Below are positions 37,194-46,360 of a stretch of DNA of 64,000 nucleotides, piece by piece. Position numbers and translations under genes: made by a program. Under the pieces are notes generated by a model. That model saw only the letters and a list, made by a program, of their open reading frames with translations. It searched no databases and was not told the origin of the DNA. Position 1 is the first letter of the stretch. The number at the start of each line of letters is the position of its first letter. Origin of the DNA: Planctomycetaceae bacterium (GTDB lineage: Bacteria > Planctomycetota > Planctomycetia > Planctomycetales > Planctomycetaceae); the NCBI GenBank assembly GCA_021732415.1, contig JAKFVC010000044.1, positions 1 through 64,000 on the forward strand. The letters are read 5' to 3'.

Positions 37194-38480
37194 TTACAGA
37201 CCGGCGAGATGCTCGGTCGCATCGCCGAATTCCGCCCGTTCGATCCCCATGCGATTGAGCAGCGCCAAATACATGCTGCACAGTTTGCGGCGATCATTCC
37301 CGGCATCCATGAAGTCCATCGTACGCCCGGTCTTCAATGTGCCACTGAGACCACCCGCGAGGACCACCGGCAGTTGGTTCGAGTTGTGGGCATCCCAGTG
37401 TTCCGAAATGAACTGGATACAAGAGTTGTCGAGGACGGTCCCGTCACCTTCCTGCATCGAGGCCAGTCGCCCGATGAGATACGCGTATTGTTCCACGTGG
37501 AACTTGACGATCTTCTTGTAGTCGGGCCCCGTATTGGCGTGCGAGTAACTGTGATGGTCATCGCGAATCCCCAGGAAGGGATAGACCTGGCCAGAAAGAT
37601 CTCGCGACAACAGCAGCGTGGCGACGCGGGTGCGGTCGGTCTGGAAGGCCAACGCAATCACATCGCACATGGAGCGGGCGTAGTCCCGCAGATCGCCCGG
37701 CAACCCGTCGGGCGGACGCTGAGCCGACCGAGCCTTGGTCTGGGCTTCATCTGTTGATTGGGACTGCAGCTTTTTCACCCGTTGTTCGGTTTCCCGAACG
37801 GACGAAAAATACTCGTCGACTTTCACCTTATCCGAGCCACTTAACTGCCGGCGCAGATCGTTCGCCTGCTCGAGCACATGGTCGAGAATGCTGCCCTGTA
37901 GCTTGCCGGTCTTGCTGCCAAACAGGCTATCGAAGGCGAGCGACGGATAGAGTTCGATCGGCACCGGGGACTCGGAATTCTGCCACGAGATATGAGAAGC
38001 ATAGACCATCGAATACTGGCTCTCGTGGAAGCCGCTGACCGGGTGTTCGCAGCCCAGCACGAGGCTCGGCATGGCCGAAGCTTCTTCGTTGTGCTTGGCC
38101 AACATCTGATCCATGCTGGCCGCTCCGCGAATGATTCGGCCGCGCTGCAATGCGACACCCGAGAGGATGTTGCCGGTACACTTCGCGTGTCCGCCGCCGG
38201 CATTCCGGTTGAACAGGCCGTTGATGACGTTGAGTTTCGATTTGTACGGAGCGAGTGCCTCGAGGCTGGGGCCCAACTCCAGTGTGTCCCCCTGCCCTTT
38301 GGCCCACCAGTCGGGGGGAGAAATGCCGTCTCCCTGGAACAAGCAGGCGAACCGCTTGGGAGGCGTGTTACCTTTTGCTGCTTCATTTCCGAAGACGCGG
38401 ACAGACTCCAACCACGGGAGCGCCACCGTGACGCCCAGACCCTTGAGTACCGTGCGTCGGGAAACGTTATTATGGCTCAT
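37194..38480 (-). CDS. DUF1552 (HXXSHH family) exported protein
   Basis: A 428-residue protein with leader SRRTVLKGLGVTVALPWLES (Tat-like). Landmarks are LFQGDGISPPDWWAKGQG in place of the FGTGMN block of the other copy, GGGHAKCTGNILSG, HHSYSHAN (the HxxSHH-region motif) and FISEHWDAHNSNQLPVVLAGG. Start ATGA overlaps the stop of the upstream DUF1592-type gene by 4 bases, so the two are translationally coupled. It differs from the copy at 1520-2842 in several blocks, so the two represent separate subfamilies rather than a recent duplication. Confidence 0.92.
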   Translation of the reverse strand: MSHNNVSRRTVLKGLGVTVALPWLESVRVFGNEAAKGNTPPKRFACLFQGDGISPPDWWAKGQGDTLELGPSLEALAPYKSKLNVINGLFNRNAGGGHAKCTGNILSGVALQRGRIIRGAASMDQMLAKHNEEASAMPSLVLGCEHPVSGFHESQYSMVYASHISWQNSESPVPIELYPSLAFDSLFGSKTGKLQGSILDHVLEQANDLRRQLSGSDKVKVDEYFSSVRETEQRVKKLQSQSTDEAQTKARSAQRPPDGLPGDLRDYARSMCDVIALAFQTDRTRVATLLLSRDLSGQVYPFLGIRDDHHSYSHANTGPDYKKIVKFHVEQYAYLIGRLASMQEGDGTVLDNSCIQFISEHWDAHNSNQLPVVLAGGLSGTLKTGRTMDFMDAGNDRRKLCSMYLALLNRMGIERAEFGDATEHLAGL

Positions 38481-41400
38481 CGACTTGCTCCCTGATTCTT
38501 GATCCGAAATTGGGCCGTCGTAAAGTCGCGACCGCGCTGAGTACGGAACTGCGGACTGCGGACAATAGTTTCAAATAACGGGACGATACGATCGCCGTTC
38601 TTGTCGAGGGCGACTCGCATTTCTTCTAACAGGACTTGATCCGACAACTGCAACGACCGGCCGAGTGCATAGCCGAGCAACTTGCGACAGAGGGTATTCA
38701 CGTAGTCCCCACGCCGTTCCTTCAGGAGATGCTGGGCAAATTCGGGGATGCCATGTGCCTCGGCGCCATCGGTGAGCTTGATGACATTATCGACCAGACG
38801 ACCGGCCAGGTCTTTAGTGCGTTGTCGTCCAATCGGATCGAAACCTTCCATCGCCAGACCAACACCGTCAAACCGGACATGGCAGCGGGCACACTTGGCC
38901 GATTCGACGTGCATCGCGAGGAGTTCGCGAACCGTCTTGCCATTCGTATCAGTCTCTTTGGCAGGCAGAGCAACGACATCGGCTGGCGGAGCAGGAATGT
39001 GTTCTCCAAGAACCTTGTGGACGACCCAGAAGCCGCGTTTCACAGGACTAGTCCGTTGCGGTTGCGAGTTCTTCGTGAGAAACACCGCCATGCCGAGGAT
39101 GCCGCCCCGACCTTGTTTCTGCAGTCCTTCGACTGCCGCCCACTCGCCCTTCTGGCCGCTGAATGGCAGGCCGTAATGCTGGGCCAATCGTTGATCCACG
39201 AACGTCATGTCGGAGTCGAGCAGTTTCGTAACGGGGAGATCATTGCGAATGAGATGTGCCGCCAGTCGCGTCGGCTCCTCGAACATCGCCTCTTTGAGAG
39301 GTTCGTCAAACTCTTTGAAAACGGCGCGATCAACAGCTTCCCGCTGCGGGAAGTCACGATACCCGAGCCACTGCCCGTAAAATTCGCGGGCGAAGTCAGT
39401 CACCTTGACGTCCTTCAACATCCGCCGAGTCTGTGCCAGCAACACTTGTTCGTCATGAAGTTTGCCGGATTCGGCAAGGCCGCGCAGTTCGGCATCGGGC
39501 ATTGAAGACCACAGGAAGTAGCTCAGCCGTGAAGCCAGGGCCATGTCGTTGATTGCTTGGACGGTGTTTCCATCCGGTGACGGATCGATCCGGCAGCCGA
39601 AATAGGGCGAGACCAGAATGCGGACGATGGACGCTCGCACGGCTTGTTCCAAGCCCTGGTCTGCCTGACCGGCGGTCTCGTGGAAGAACTTTCGGAGGTC
39701 GTCCAGTTCCTTCGTCGAGAGCGGCCGACGATAGGCTGCCGTCGCGAATTCCTCGAGATTCTTGAGGTAGGTCGACTCAGCCTGCCGCAACTGGTCATGG
39801 CGGAGTTTCAGTCCGTTCCGGATCTGCTCGAAGAAGAGGTGAATCGGGTGCGTCGTTAATTCGTCAATCGGCTTCTTGAGACCCGCCTGATTCAAATACA
39901 ACCGTTCGAACTTGGTGAGCATCTCGGTCTCGACGAGTTTCGGATCATCTTCCTTGATGATATCGAACGACTCATCTTTAATGAAATTCCGTTCGGAGCG
40001 TTCGAAGAAGACGAACCCGCGGAGCATCTTCTCGGTGATCTCAGTGACAAATTCGAGTTCGGTCCACAGCCGGTTCAATTCGCGATTTTCATCGTCGCTG
40101 AGAACGCTCTTGCACAGCGGCTGGTCGTCGCGGAAGAAGCCTTCAATCAAGTGGAAGCCAGCCGACAGACCGCGGGTGTCGTCGGCGTAATAGAATCTGT
40201 TGGGAAACACTTTGCAGAAGGCCGCACCGGATGTGGCGATATCGCGAGCCGATGGTTGATCGGGATCGACCAGCATCGTCAACAGTTCGTTCGGCTTGGC
40301 CTCCGGGGTTTTGTCGTCGCTTTTCCGTTCCGACAGCGAGACCGCAATCAAATTCGATTTCGTGTGTTGGCGATCGAGTTCTGCTTCGGCAAAAAAGCGA
40401 ATCTCTTTCAGGGTGGCAAACGCGGTGACGGGAATTTCAAATTCCAATGAGCTACCCGCCGCCAGTACACAGGAGTCAGCGTCGACGGTCTCGCCCTTCG
40501 GGTGTATTCCGAATTGCAGTTTCTCCAATTGGTTCGGAGCGTGGTCGGTCAGCAGTTTTCGCAGCGAGAAATTTCGCTTCTCGTCCTTCGGCTGATAGTT
40601 GTCGAAGGGGGCCATGCTGAAGTTCAGCGACTTCAGGATGATGTATCCCCGACCTGCCGGAGCACCACCGAACTGCGAAGCCGTGACCACGATGACGACC
40701 TTATCGCGGCGATCGAGGTTCTTGAACTCCCGCTGCAATCGCCGAGTGGGCTGCAGTGACTGCGAGCTGAACGTGTCACGCTCGGCCGCAGTCTTGGCTC
40801 GCTTATCGAGATGTTCAATCGGAGCATTCCCCGCGTTGGCGACGATCGCCTCGGTCTCTTTGGGACACAACTGCTTGCTGAGTGCCGGGATCTCTTGCGC
40901 AAGGCGCTGGATTGAATCCCGTCCCTCACCGGAGAGGCCGGGATTCGCGGCATCTGCCGGAGCGGGAATCTCATTCCAGCGTTGCCGTAGCCAGCCGACA
41001 TAGTATTGGTCTGCTTGAGGATCGCCCTGCAAAATCTCATACAGTGCATTCAGGTATTTCGCGCTAAGTTTCCGTTCGGCGGCCCAGTCGCCAATCGTCT
41101 TCTCTTTGAGCATCGCCGACCGGTAACGGTACTCCCAACAGGCTGTCAGGTATTGTGCGTAATTGACCTGATGCTGCTCATAGAACTGCAGAATGGCCTG
41201 TTCGTAGAATGTGGTCTTGTCGGCCAGAGTGACGACGGGGAACGGCGCGAATTCCAGTCCCTTGGTGGTCAACACGGCATGATCGCCCACATTCTGCGCC
41301 GCCGCATACAGTTTCGAAAACAGCCCCGGCGACATCGCTAACGCTTCACCCGTATTGTCGAACCCTTCACCCGCGGCCGGATCGACCGGGAACGACCGCG

Positions 41401-41848
41401 TGGGACGGATATCGACTCCCGTGAGATCGCGAATTGTGTGATCGTACTCGGCGTTGCTCAACCGCCGTGGGAGAACCACTCCTGGATCCCCCGCCAGCTT
41501 CTTCGCTTCACTATCGAGTACCGTTCGCACTGTCTTCAGAATCTCGGCACGTTGCTCTGCCGACGGCTGCACCTTGGCTGACTTCGGCGGCATCTCACCC
41601 CGTTGCACGAACGTGATGACGTGTTCCCACTGGCGGAAATCCTCAGCCGCCATCTCGGCAGATTCGTATTTCGCCAGATTGAGCTCCGCTTCGGACAGAT
41701 CTGCGTTGTGGCAGTCAGCACAGAATTGCTTGACGAACGGGACGATCTTCTCGCGAAATGGATCGTCTGCTCGCGCCGTTGTCGACAGGCAGGCCAGGCA
41801 CGCGACGCCGACTGCAGATATGAACCGTGAAGACGGGAACGAAGGCAT
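38477..41848 (-). CDS. DUF1587/1592/1588/1585 planctomycete cytochrome-like protein, long form
   Basis: From ATG 41848, a 1,123-residue protein with signal peptide SAVGVACLACLSTTARA; an in-frame ATG 32 codons earlier would add a non-signal extension. The heme site CADCH (Cys43, Cys46, His47) sits in FVKQFCADCHNADLSEAELN. Then RRLSNAEYDHTIRDLTGVD (DUF1587), a middle about 300 residues longer than in the copy at 5433-8081, AAYRRPLSTKELDDL and RLSYFLWSSMPDAELRGL (DUF1592), GGILGMAVFL with RTSPVKRGFWV (DUF1588), a second site CARCHVRFDGVGLAMEGF, and the DUF1585 end. It is coupled by a 4-base overlap to the DUF1552 gene, supporting a common complex or pathway in the periplasm. Confidence 0.92.
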   Translation of the reverse strand: MPSFPSSRFISAVGVACLACLSTTARADDPFREKIVPFVKQFCADCHNADLSEAELNLAKYESAEMAAEDFRQWEHVITFVQRGEMPPKSAKVQPSAEQRAEILKTVRTVLDSEAKKLAGDPGVVLPRRLSNAEYDHTIRDLTGVDIRPTRSFPVDPAAGEGFDNTGEALAMSPGLFSKLYAAAQNVGDHAVLTTKGLEFAPFPVVTLADKTTFYEQAILQFYEQHQVNYAQYLTACWEYRYRSAMLKEKTIGDWAAERKLSAKYLNALYEILQGDPQADQYYVGWLRQRWNEIPAPADAANPGLSGEGRDSIQRLAQEIPALSKQLCPKETEAIVANAGNAPIEHLDKRAKTAAERDTFSSQSLQPTRRLQREFKNLDRRDKVVIVVTASQFGGAPAGRGYIILKSLNFSMAPFDNYQPKDEKRNFSLRKLLTDHAPNQLEKLQFGIHPKGETVDADSCVLAAGSSLEFEIPVTAFATLKEIRFFAEAELDRQHTKSNLIAVSLSERKSDDKTPEAKPNELLTMLVDPDQPSARDIATSGAAFCKVFPNRFYYADDTRGLSAGFHLIEGFFRDDQPLCKSVLSDDENRELNRLWTELEFVTEITEKMLRGFVFFERSERNFIKDESFDIIKEDDPKLVETEMLTKFERLYLNQAGLKKPIDELTTHPIHLFFEQIRNGLKLRHDQLRQAESTYLKNLEEFATAAYRRPLSTKELDDLRKFFHETAGQADQGLEQAVRASIVRILVSPYFGCRIDPSPDGNTVQAINDMALASRLSYFLWSSMPDAELRGLAESGKLHDEQVLLAQTRRMLKDVKVTDFAREFYGQWLGYRDFPQREAVDRAVFKEFDEPLKEAMFEEPTRLAAHLIRNDLPVTKLLDSDMTFVDQRLAQHYGLPFSGQKGEWAAVEGLQKQGRGGILGMAVFLTKNSQPQRTSPVKRGFWVVHKVLGEHIPAPPADVVALPAKETDTNGKTVRELLAMHVESAKCARCHVRFDGVGLAMEGFDPIGRQRTKDLAGRLVDNVIKLTDGAEAHGIPEFAQHLLKERRGDYVNTLCRKLLGYALGRSLQLSDQVLLEEMRVALDKNGDRIVPLFETIVRSPQFRTQRGRDFTTAQFRIKNQGASR

Positions 41849-42003
41849 CGAGATCTCTGTTTGAAAGCCAGCAGGCAGGAAGGCTCGACGCGCCATCAGA
41901 AACAGCAGGTCGATGTAAAGGAAAGAATTTCGAGGAACCAACATATCAATGGGTGTTGATTTTAGTCATAATAGAGACGATATTCAAGGTCTTCTGTGGC
42001 TCC

Positions 42004-42090
42004 GTAGCCCGACTCTCTGAGTCGGGTAAACTAATCTGCGGTCGAATGCTCCCGACTCAGAGAGTCGGGCTACAGGCTCGGCTGACGCCT
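42004..42090. repeat. Family C nested palindrome, copy 2, with conserved tail
   Basis: GTAG, CCCGACTC-tct-GAGTCGGG, 25-base spacer, CCCGACTC-aga-GAGTCGGG, CTAC at 42070-42073, then the tail AGGCTCGGCTGACGCCT shared with copy 1. It lies between divergent genes, 58 bases or less from the DUF1501 start, so it must sit in a promoter or leader region. Confidence 0.85.
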
Positions 42091-42130
42091 TGCAGATGTG
42101 TGTTGACGTGACTTGTCCAGGGAGTAGTTG

Positions 42131-43552
42131 ATGGCCCCACAAACACCTTGCCGCGGCCCGATTGGGCGTCGCACCTGGCTGCAACTCGGTGGGCTGAGCC
42201 TGGGGGCTTTGGCAACCGGTGGATTTCCGAATCTCTCGCAATTATTGGCGATGGAACAAGTCGGCGGTCAACGAACGATTTCCAAGGACTTTTCGGTCAT
42301 CCTGTTTTGGGCCAACGGCGGGCCCAGTCACCTCGATCTGTTTGATATGAAGCCGCAAGCCCCGGCTGAATATCGCGGCGACTTCCTTCCCATTCGCACC
42401 AATGTGCCGGGGATAGAAATCACCGAGATGATGCCGACGCTGGCCCGCATGGCGGACAAATTCGCCATCGTTCGTAGCCTGCATCACGAACGGGCCGAAC
42501 ATTCCGGCGGCACCAACCGCTTCCTCACCGGATATCCGTCGCGTGCCGCGAACCTCAACCACTCTGAGTTTCCCGAAATCGGTTCCATTGTTGCCAAACA
42601 ACTGGAGGCCGTCACAGACTCCATTCCGCCCTTCGTAGCCAACACAAAGTTCTACGGCAGCGGCCCGGCCTATCTCGGTCCAGCGTATGCCCCCTATATG
42701 CCGAGCCCTAATCCGCGGTCGTCGACGGGTGACAATCGATACGACCCCATTCCGATTTATCGTGCGGGGGGATCGAACGATAGCCTGTCGATTTCGTCGG
42801 ATGGTTTGCTCACGCTCAATCGGCGCCGCGACTTATTGAAATCTCTCGACACCCTGCCCCGCATCCTCGATCAGCACGGAACTCTACCAACGCTTGACGG
42901 CTTCCAACGCCGAGCCATCGAAATGCTCGCCGGCCGTCGCACGCGGGAAGCCTTTGATCTGTCTCGCGAAGATGAGACTACTCGTCAACGCTATGGCGAG
43001 ACGCACTTCGGCAAGAGCTTGTTGACCTGCCGGCGACTGGTCGAGGCCGGCGTCCGGTTTGTGCAATGCCAGGCCGAATACCGCTTGAGGCCGGAAACTG
43101 GTGTCACGAGCAACTGGGACGACCATTCGGTCAATTCGCACATCTTCAACGCCTATCGCGAGAAGCTACCGTCATTCGACCAGTCTGTGTCCGCATTGAT
43201 TGAAGACTTGGATGTGCGTGGGATTAGTAAACACGTGCTATTCGTATTCTGCGGTGAGTTCGGTCGCACACCAAAACTGTCGTATGGTGATTCCAGTCGC
43301 CGACCGGGCCGTGATCACTGGCCGCGAGCCATGAGCGTCTTCCTTGCGGGGGGCGGCCTGCGGATGGGACAAGTCATCGGTGCGACGAATCGCCGCGGAG
43401 AAGAACCGGTGGAACGTATCATGGACAGCAACTGCCTGCTCGCCACCATCTACGAGCGTTTCGGCATCGATACGACAGCGTCGTACCTGACCAACGCCGG
43501 GCGTCCGATCCCCATCCTGACGACCGGTCATCCCATTACAGAACTGTTATAA
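42131..43552 (+). CDS. DUF1501 exported protein
   Basis: From ATG 42131 (GGGAG upstream), a 473-residue protein. The leader GRRTWLQLGGLSLGALATGG is Tat-like. Signature blocks are FWANGGPSHLDLFDMKPQAP, then CGEFGRTPKLSYGD and PGRDHWPRAMSVFLAGGGLR. Compared with the copy at 10824-12131 it has a Pro-rich insertion near residue 190 (PYMPSPNPRSSTGD). It is divergent from the DUF1592/DUF1552 pair and has no DUF1549/DUF1553 partner here. A family E element begins 2 bases after its stop codon. Confidence 0.92.
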   Translation: MAPQTPCRGPIGRRTWLQLGGLSLGALATGGFPNLSQLLAMEQVGGQRTISKDFSVILFWANGGPSHLDLFDMKPQAPAEYRGDFLPIRTNVPGIEITEMMPTLARMADKFAIVRSLHHERAEHSGGTNRFLTGYPSRAANLNHSEFPEIGSIVAKQLEAVTDSIPPFVANTKFYGSGPAYLGPAYAPYMPSPNPRSSTGDNRYDPIPIYRAGGSNDSLSISSDGLLTLNRRRDLLKSLDTLPRILDQHGTLPTLDGFQRRAIEMLAGRRTREAFDLSREDETTRQRYGETHFGKSLLTCRRLVEAGVRFVQCQAEYRLRPETGVTSNWDDHSVNSHIFNAYREKLPSFDQSVSALIEDLDVRGISKHVLFVFCGEFGRTPKLSYGDSSRRPGRDHWPRAMSVFLAGGGLRMGQVIGATNRRGEEPVERIMDSNCLLATIYERFGIDTTASYLTNAGRPIPILTTGHPITELL

Positions 43553-43553
43553 G

Positions 43554-43660
43554 GTAGCCTTCACGCTCCGCGTGAAGATCGCCGAGCGTGCGGTTAACGT
43601 TGAATACGTTAGACCTTGGTCCGCGCGCCCGGCTTTCTTCGCGCGGAGCGTGAAGGCTAC
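43554..43660. repeat. Family E 107-bp structured element, copy 1
   Basis: Arms are GTAGCCTTCACGCTCCGCGTG and its inverse ending in CTAC; each arm is a TTCACGC-tcc-GCGTGAA-type hairpin. Unlike families A-C, the centre is also conserved with copy 2 (59143-59247, opposite orientation), including AATAC and CCTTG and GTCCGCG blocks. Confidence 0.85.
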
Positions 43661-43718
43661 TATCTTGCGATGTTGGTGATTGCGCTCCATCACCGTCGCG
43701 CTGCATTCGGAGATTGAA

Positions 43719-44663
43719 ATGGAACCTATGAATCGCCGCGAAATTCTCAAGAGCGCAATCGTCACTGCAGCCGCTGCAACCCTGGGTGGGGCTTCTACGG
43801 CGATGGCCGCGCCGCCTAGATTGATTATCGATACTCACCTGGAGGTCTGGACCTTCGATCCGAAATTTCCATTCAACCATCCTGAGAAGGGGAAGGATCT
43901 GCCGGAAAAGATCGCGGCGCCGATCGAAAATCAAGTCGAGCAAATGCGCGATTTTGGTCTACGTTACGCCGTGCTGATCAATCCGCGTTATTTCGGCTGG
44001 GACAACTCGTACATTGCTCACAGCTTAAAGAGTTATCCAAAACTCTTCGTGGCGCACGGGCTCCTGGATCCAGAAAACCCCAAGGCGGCGGAGAAGCTGC
44101 GCTATTGGGTGCAGGAACACGGGTTCCAGGGGATGCGGTTTAGTCCAATCTATCATCCCAAGTCAACCTGGCTGAATTCGAAGGAACATTACCCGCTGTG
44201 GCGTGAAGCGGAGAAACTGGGGGCCGTGTTTAACTTTTACATCGCGCCGCATCAGATGCCGATGCTGGCGGACATGGCCGGACGCTTCCCCGGTGTGAAG
44301 ATCATCGTCGACCATGCGGGCAAACCCGACTTAAAGTCCCCCGATTGCTGGGCCGAGTTTCGAAAAATGTTCCCCCTCAAAAAGTTTCCGCAGGTGTGGA
44401 TCAGCAATTCGGAACCTTATGAGATGTCAGAAACCAAGCGCTACCCCTACGAGGATACGTGGCCGTTTTATAAAGCGATCTATGAAGAGTTCGGCGGCAA
44501 GCAGTTGGTCTGGGGTACCGGCTATCCACGACCGCGGTGGGAGTTGCCCATGGACAAAGAGCTCGAGTTTGTCGATCGCTATTGTGACTTCTATACCAAG
44601 GAAGATCGCGTATTGATGCTCGGCAAGAACGCATTGGGAATCTGGAAGTTTCCGACCGCCTGA
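43719..44663 (+). CDS. Amidohydrolase_2-like TIM-barrel protein, Tat-exported
   Basis: A 314-residue protein; the ATG at 43719 follows GGAG and begins MEPMNRREILKSAIVTAAAA, a twin-arginine signal ending around STAMAAPP. RLIIDTHLEVWTFDP starts the barrel, where the usual metal motif DxHxH is replaced by DTHLE. Later blocks are GFQGMRFSP, VFNFYIAPHQMPMLADMAG, IIVDHAGKPD and QLVWGTGYPRPRWELP, where other members have a GSDxP block. Fewer metal ligands than normal remain, so either a divergent metal site or a non-metal enzyme is likely. It follows the DUF1501 gene on the same strand across a family E element. Confidence 0.8.
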   Translation: MEPMNRREILKSAIVTAAAATLGGASTAMAAPPRLIIDTHLEVWTFDPKFPFNHPEKGKDLPEKIAAPIENQVEQMRDFGLRYAVLINPRYFGWDNSYIAHSLKSYPKLFVAHGLLDPENPKAAEKLRYWVQEHGFQGMRFSPIYHPKSTWLNSKEHYPLWREAEKLGAVFNFYIAPHQMPMLADMAGRFPGVKIIVDHAGKPDLKSPDCWAEFRKMFPLKKFPQVWISNSEPYEMSETKRYPYEDTWPFYKAIYEEFGGKQLVWGTGYPRPRWELPMDKELEFVDRYCDFYTKEDRVLMLGKNALGIWKFPTA

Positions 44664-44864
44664 GACCTCATTTCCCGCATCGTTAACTGCAAGTGAAGCT
44701 CTCGGACTTTGGGCTATCGAAAGTGGACGATTGGACGCGTGCAGTGGTAGAATCCCCGCGTCAACTTGCAATTGCTGTTCAAACGCTGCCAACATCGTTC
44801 GACTTGTTGTGCATGGTTGCAGAATGTTTCTCACCGAAAATGATTCCTGAGAGGACCAGTCTTC

Positions 44865-45497
44865 ATGTCGACGCGCACCAGATTCATTGGCCTGACTGCA
44901 ATCGAACCGCTGCTCGCTGTTGTCGGTTCCGGGAACGAAGCCCTCGCTTCGAGATTGACGAAGGCGAACCAAAAAGAGGTCGAAGAGGCTTGGGGAGACG
45001 TGGACGACCTCGATGAGGATGATCAGGAAGAAATGCAGGAGGAAATCGACGAATTTTCGACCTACGTCACTGAGATGTTCCTGGGAGAGACCGAATCTGG
45101 GCTCGAACCGGGGGCTTGGTGCTATCTTTTCAAAGTCCTGATCGACGAACTGAAACTGGAGCTCCCCGGCAATTTGCCGATTAACAAAGGCTATAAACAT
45201 TTTTATGCCTGGGGACCGTATGCTGACATGGTTGCCACTGGATTGACACGAGGCTCGACTGCGAGCCTGAGGCATATTGAGAACGGACGACCTGTGAAGG
45301 GCCCCGGGCTGGAGGCCGATGGCTGCTTGTTTGCCTGGCTGACTCCCGCGGAAATCACGGAACTGTATCAGTCACTGGCGAAGCTCGATCAGGCCGCGAT
45401 CACTAACTGCGATCTGCAGGAGTTTCATGACGATCTGGTCAATTCACTGAAAGTGCTCTCGGAAAAACAGGCAGCGCTCTTTGTCATTGCCCATTAA
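44865..45497 (+). CDS. Uncharacterised cytoplasmic protein (210 aa)
   Basis: No signal peptide or membrane segment. The N-terminal third is helical with a very acidic stretch (VDDLDEDDQEEMQEEIDEF); the C-terminal part has YKHFYAWGPYADMVATGL and FAWLTPAEITELYQSLAKLD, suggesting a small alpha/beta domain related to short immunity-like or DUF proteins of about 200 residues. I do not recognise the family. The start at 44865 has GAGAGGA about 12 bases upstream. It lies about 200 bases after the amidohydrolase, with no terminator or promoter visible in the gap. Confidence 0.65.
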   Translation: MSTRTRFIGLTAIEPLLAVVGSGNEALASRLTKANQKEVEEAWGDVDDLDEDDQEEMQEEIDEFSTYVTEMFLGETESGLEPGAWCYLFKVLIDELKLELPGNLPINKGYKHFYAWGPYADMVATGLTRGSTASLRHIENGRPVKGPGLEADGCLFAWLTPAEITELYQSLAKLDQAAITNCDLQEFHDDLVNSLKVLSEKQAALFVIAH

Positions 45498-45556
45498 GGC
45501 TGCCGTATGAAACTTAGCCGCCAACCAGGTGCAGCTTCCTTGATGAAAGTGTGATC

Positions 45557-46249
45557 ATGGCCAAGACGATTCTGGGGATTGGCGCCCATTTCGACGATTG
45601 TGTGTTCGGGATCCCGGGTATCCTGCTGAAAGCGCTACGTAAGAATTACCGCGTGGTGATCCTGACGCTGATTGGTGACTACAGCAACTGGAAGCCAGGG
45701 ATGGGACGGGGGCGGGAAATTGTTGAGCAGACGGTCCAGATCTCGAAGGAATTCGGCGTCGAGATGCTGTTCCTGGACTTTGCCGGAATGCGGTTCGGTG
45801 TGACCGAAGACGCGAAGCGCAAGGTGGCCGAAGCAGTGGCACTGATTGAGCCCGATATCGCGTTTCAGCTCTGGCCGCATGACAATCATCCCGACCATGA
45901 AATGGCTTCGCAGCTTTGTAAGGTGGCCTTGCGGCATGGAGACCGCGTACTGGAACCGGGGGCGAAGACGAAGTCTCCGTCGCGAATCTATTGGTTCGAC
46001 AACGGTCCCGGTCATACGTTGGGTTTTGAACCGAATACTTTTGTGGATGTCACCGACGAATGGCCGCGCGCGATTGAATGGCTTGGCCGACTGATGGCCG
46101 TGCAGGCGAACAAGCCCTACGATCCGAAACAATTGGATGGAGCCCAACAAACCAAGGAAGCTCTGTCTCGCTATCGAGGTTTGGCGTGTGGAGTGAAGTA
46201 CGCAGAAGCCTTGCGCTCCACGACCGCATACCCTCAAGAGATCTTTTAG
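45557..46249 (+). CDS. PIG-L family N-deacetylase
   Basis: A 230-residue protein. ILGIGAHFDDCVFGIPGILL is the PIG-L metal motif (usual form AHPDD; here Phe replaces Pro), and FQLWPHDNHPDHEMASQL gives the HxxH ligand. These zinc-dependent enzymes remove acetyl groups from N-acetylglucosaminyl compounds or related substrates. The usual fold elements VVILTLIGD and ALIEPDIAF are present. An alternative GTG start lies two codons upstream (45551). It converges on the SDR cluster with a long perfect inverted repeat between. The substrate cannot be inferred. Confidence 0.88.
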   Translation: MAKTILGIGAHFDDCVFGIPGILLKALRKNYRVVILTLIGDYSNWKPGMGRGREIVEQTVQISKEFGVEMLFLDFAGMRFGVTEDAKRKVAEAVALIEPDIAFQLWPHDNHPDHEMASQLCKVALRHGDRVLEPGAKTKSPSRIYWFDNGPGHTLGFEPNTFVDVTDEWPRAIEWLGRLMAVQANKPYDPKQLDGAQQTKEALSRYRGLACGVKYAEALRSTTAYPQEIF

Positions 46250-46259
46250 AACCTGAAAA

Positions 46260-46337
46260 TACAAGCTCGCAGCGCAAGCGAGTGCATTGTCCCTCGGGTA
46301 AATTGCGGAATGCACTCGCTTGCGCTGCGAGCTTGTA
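46260..46337. repeat. Family F: perfect 29-bp inverted repeat between convergent genes
   Basis: Arms 46260-46288 and 46309-46337 are perfect reverse complements (29 of 29), built on GCTCGC...GCGAGTGC. The spacer is 20 bases. Each arm also has a partial inner palindrome. It lies between the stops of the PIG-L gene and the SDR gene and could terminate transcription both ways. GTAG is absent, but the ends read TACAAGC and GCTTGTA. Confidence 0.9.
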
Positions 46338-46360
46338 ATCTCAGACACGGCTAGGTCAAT

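Noticed and set aside
37194-37757. Plus-strand ORFs over the DUF1552 gene (36984-37757)
   Set aside because: They run antisense to a well-supported DUF1552 reading frame.
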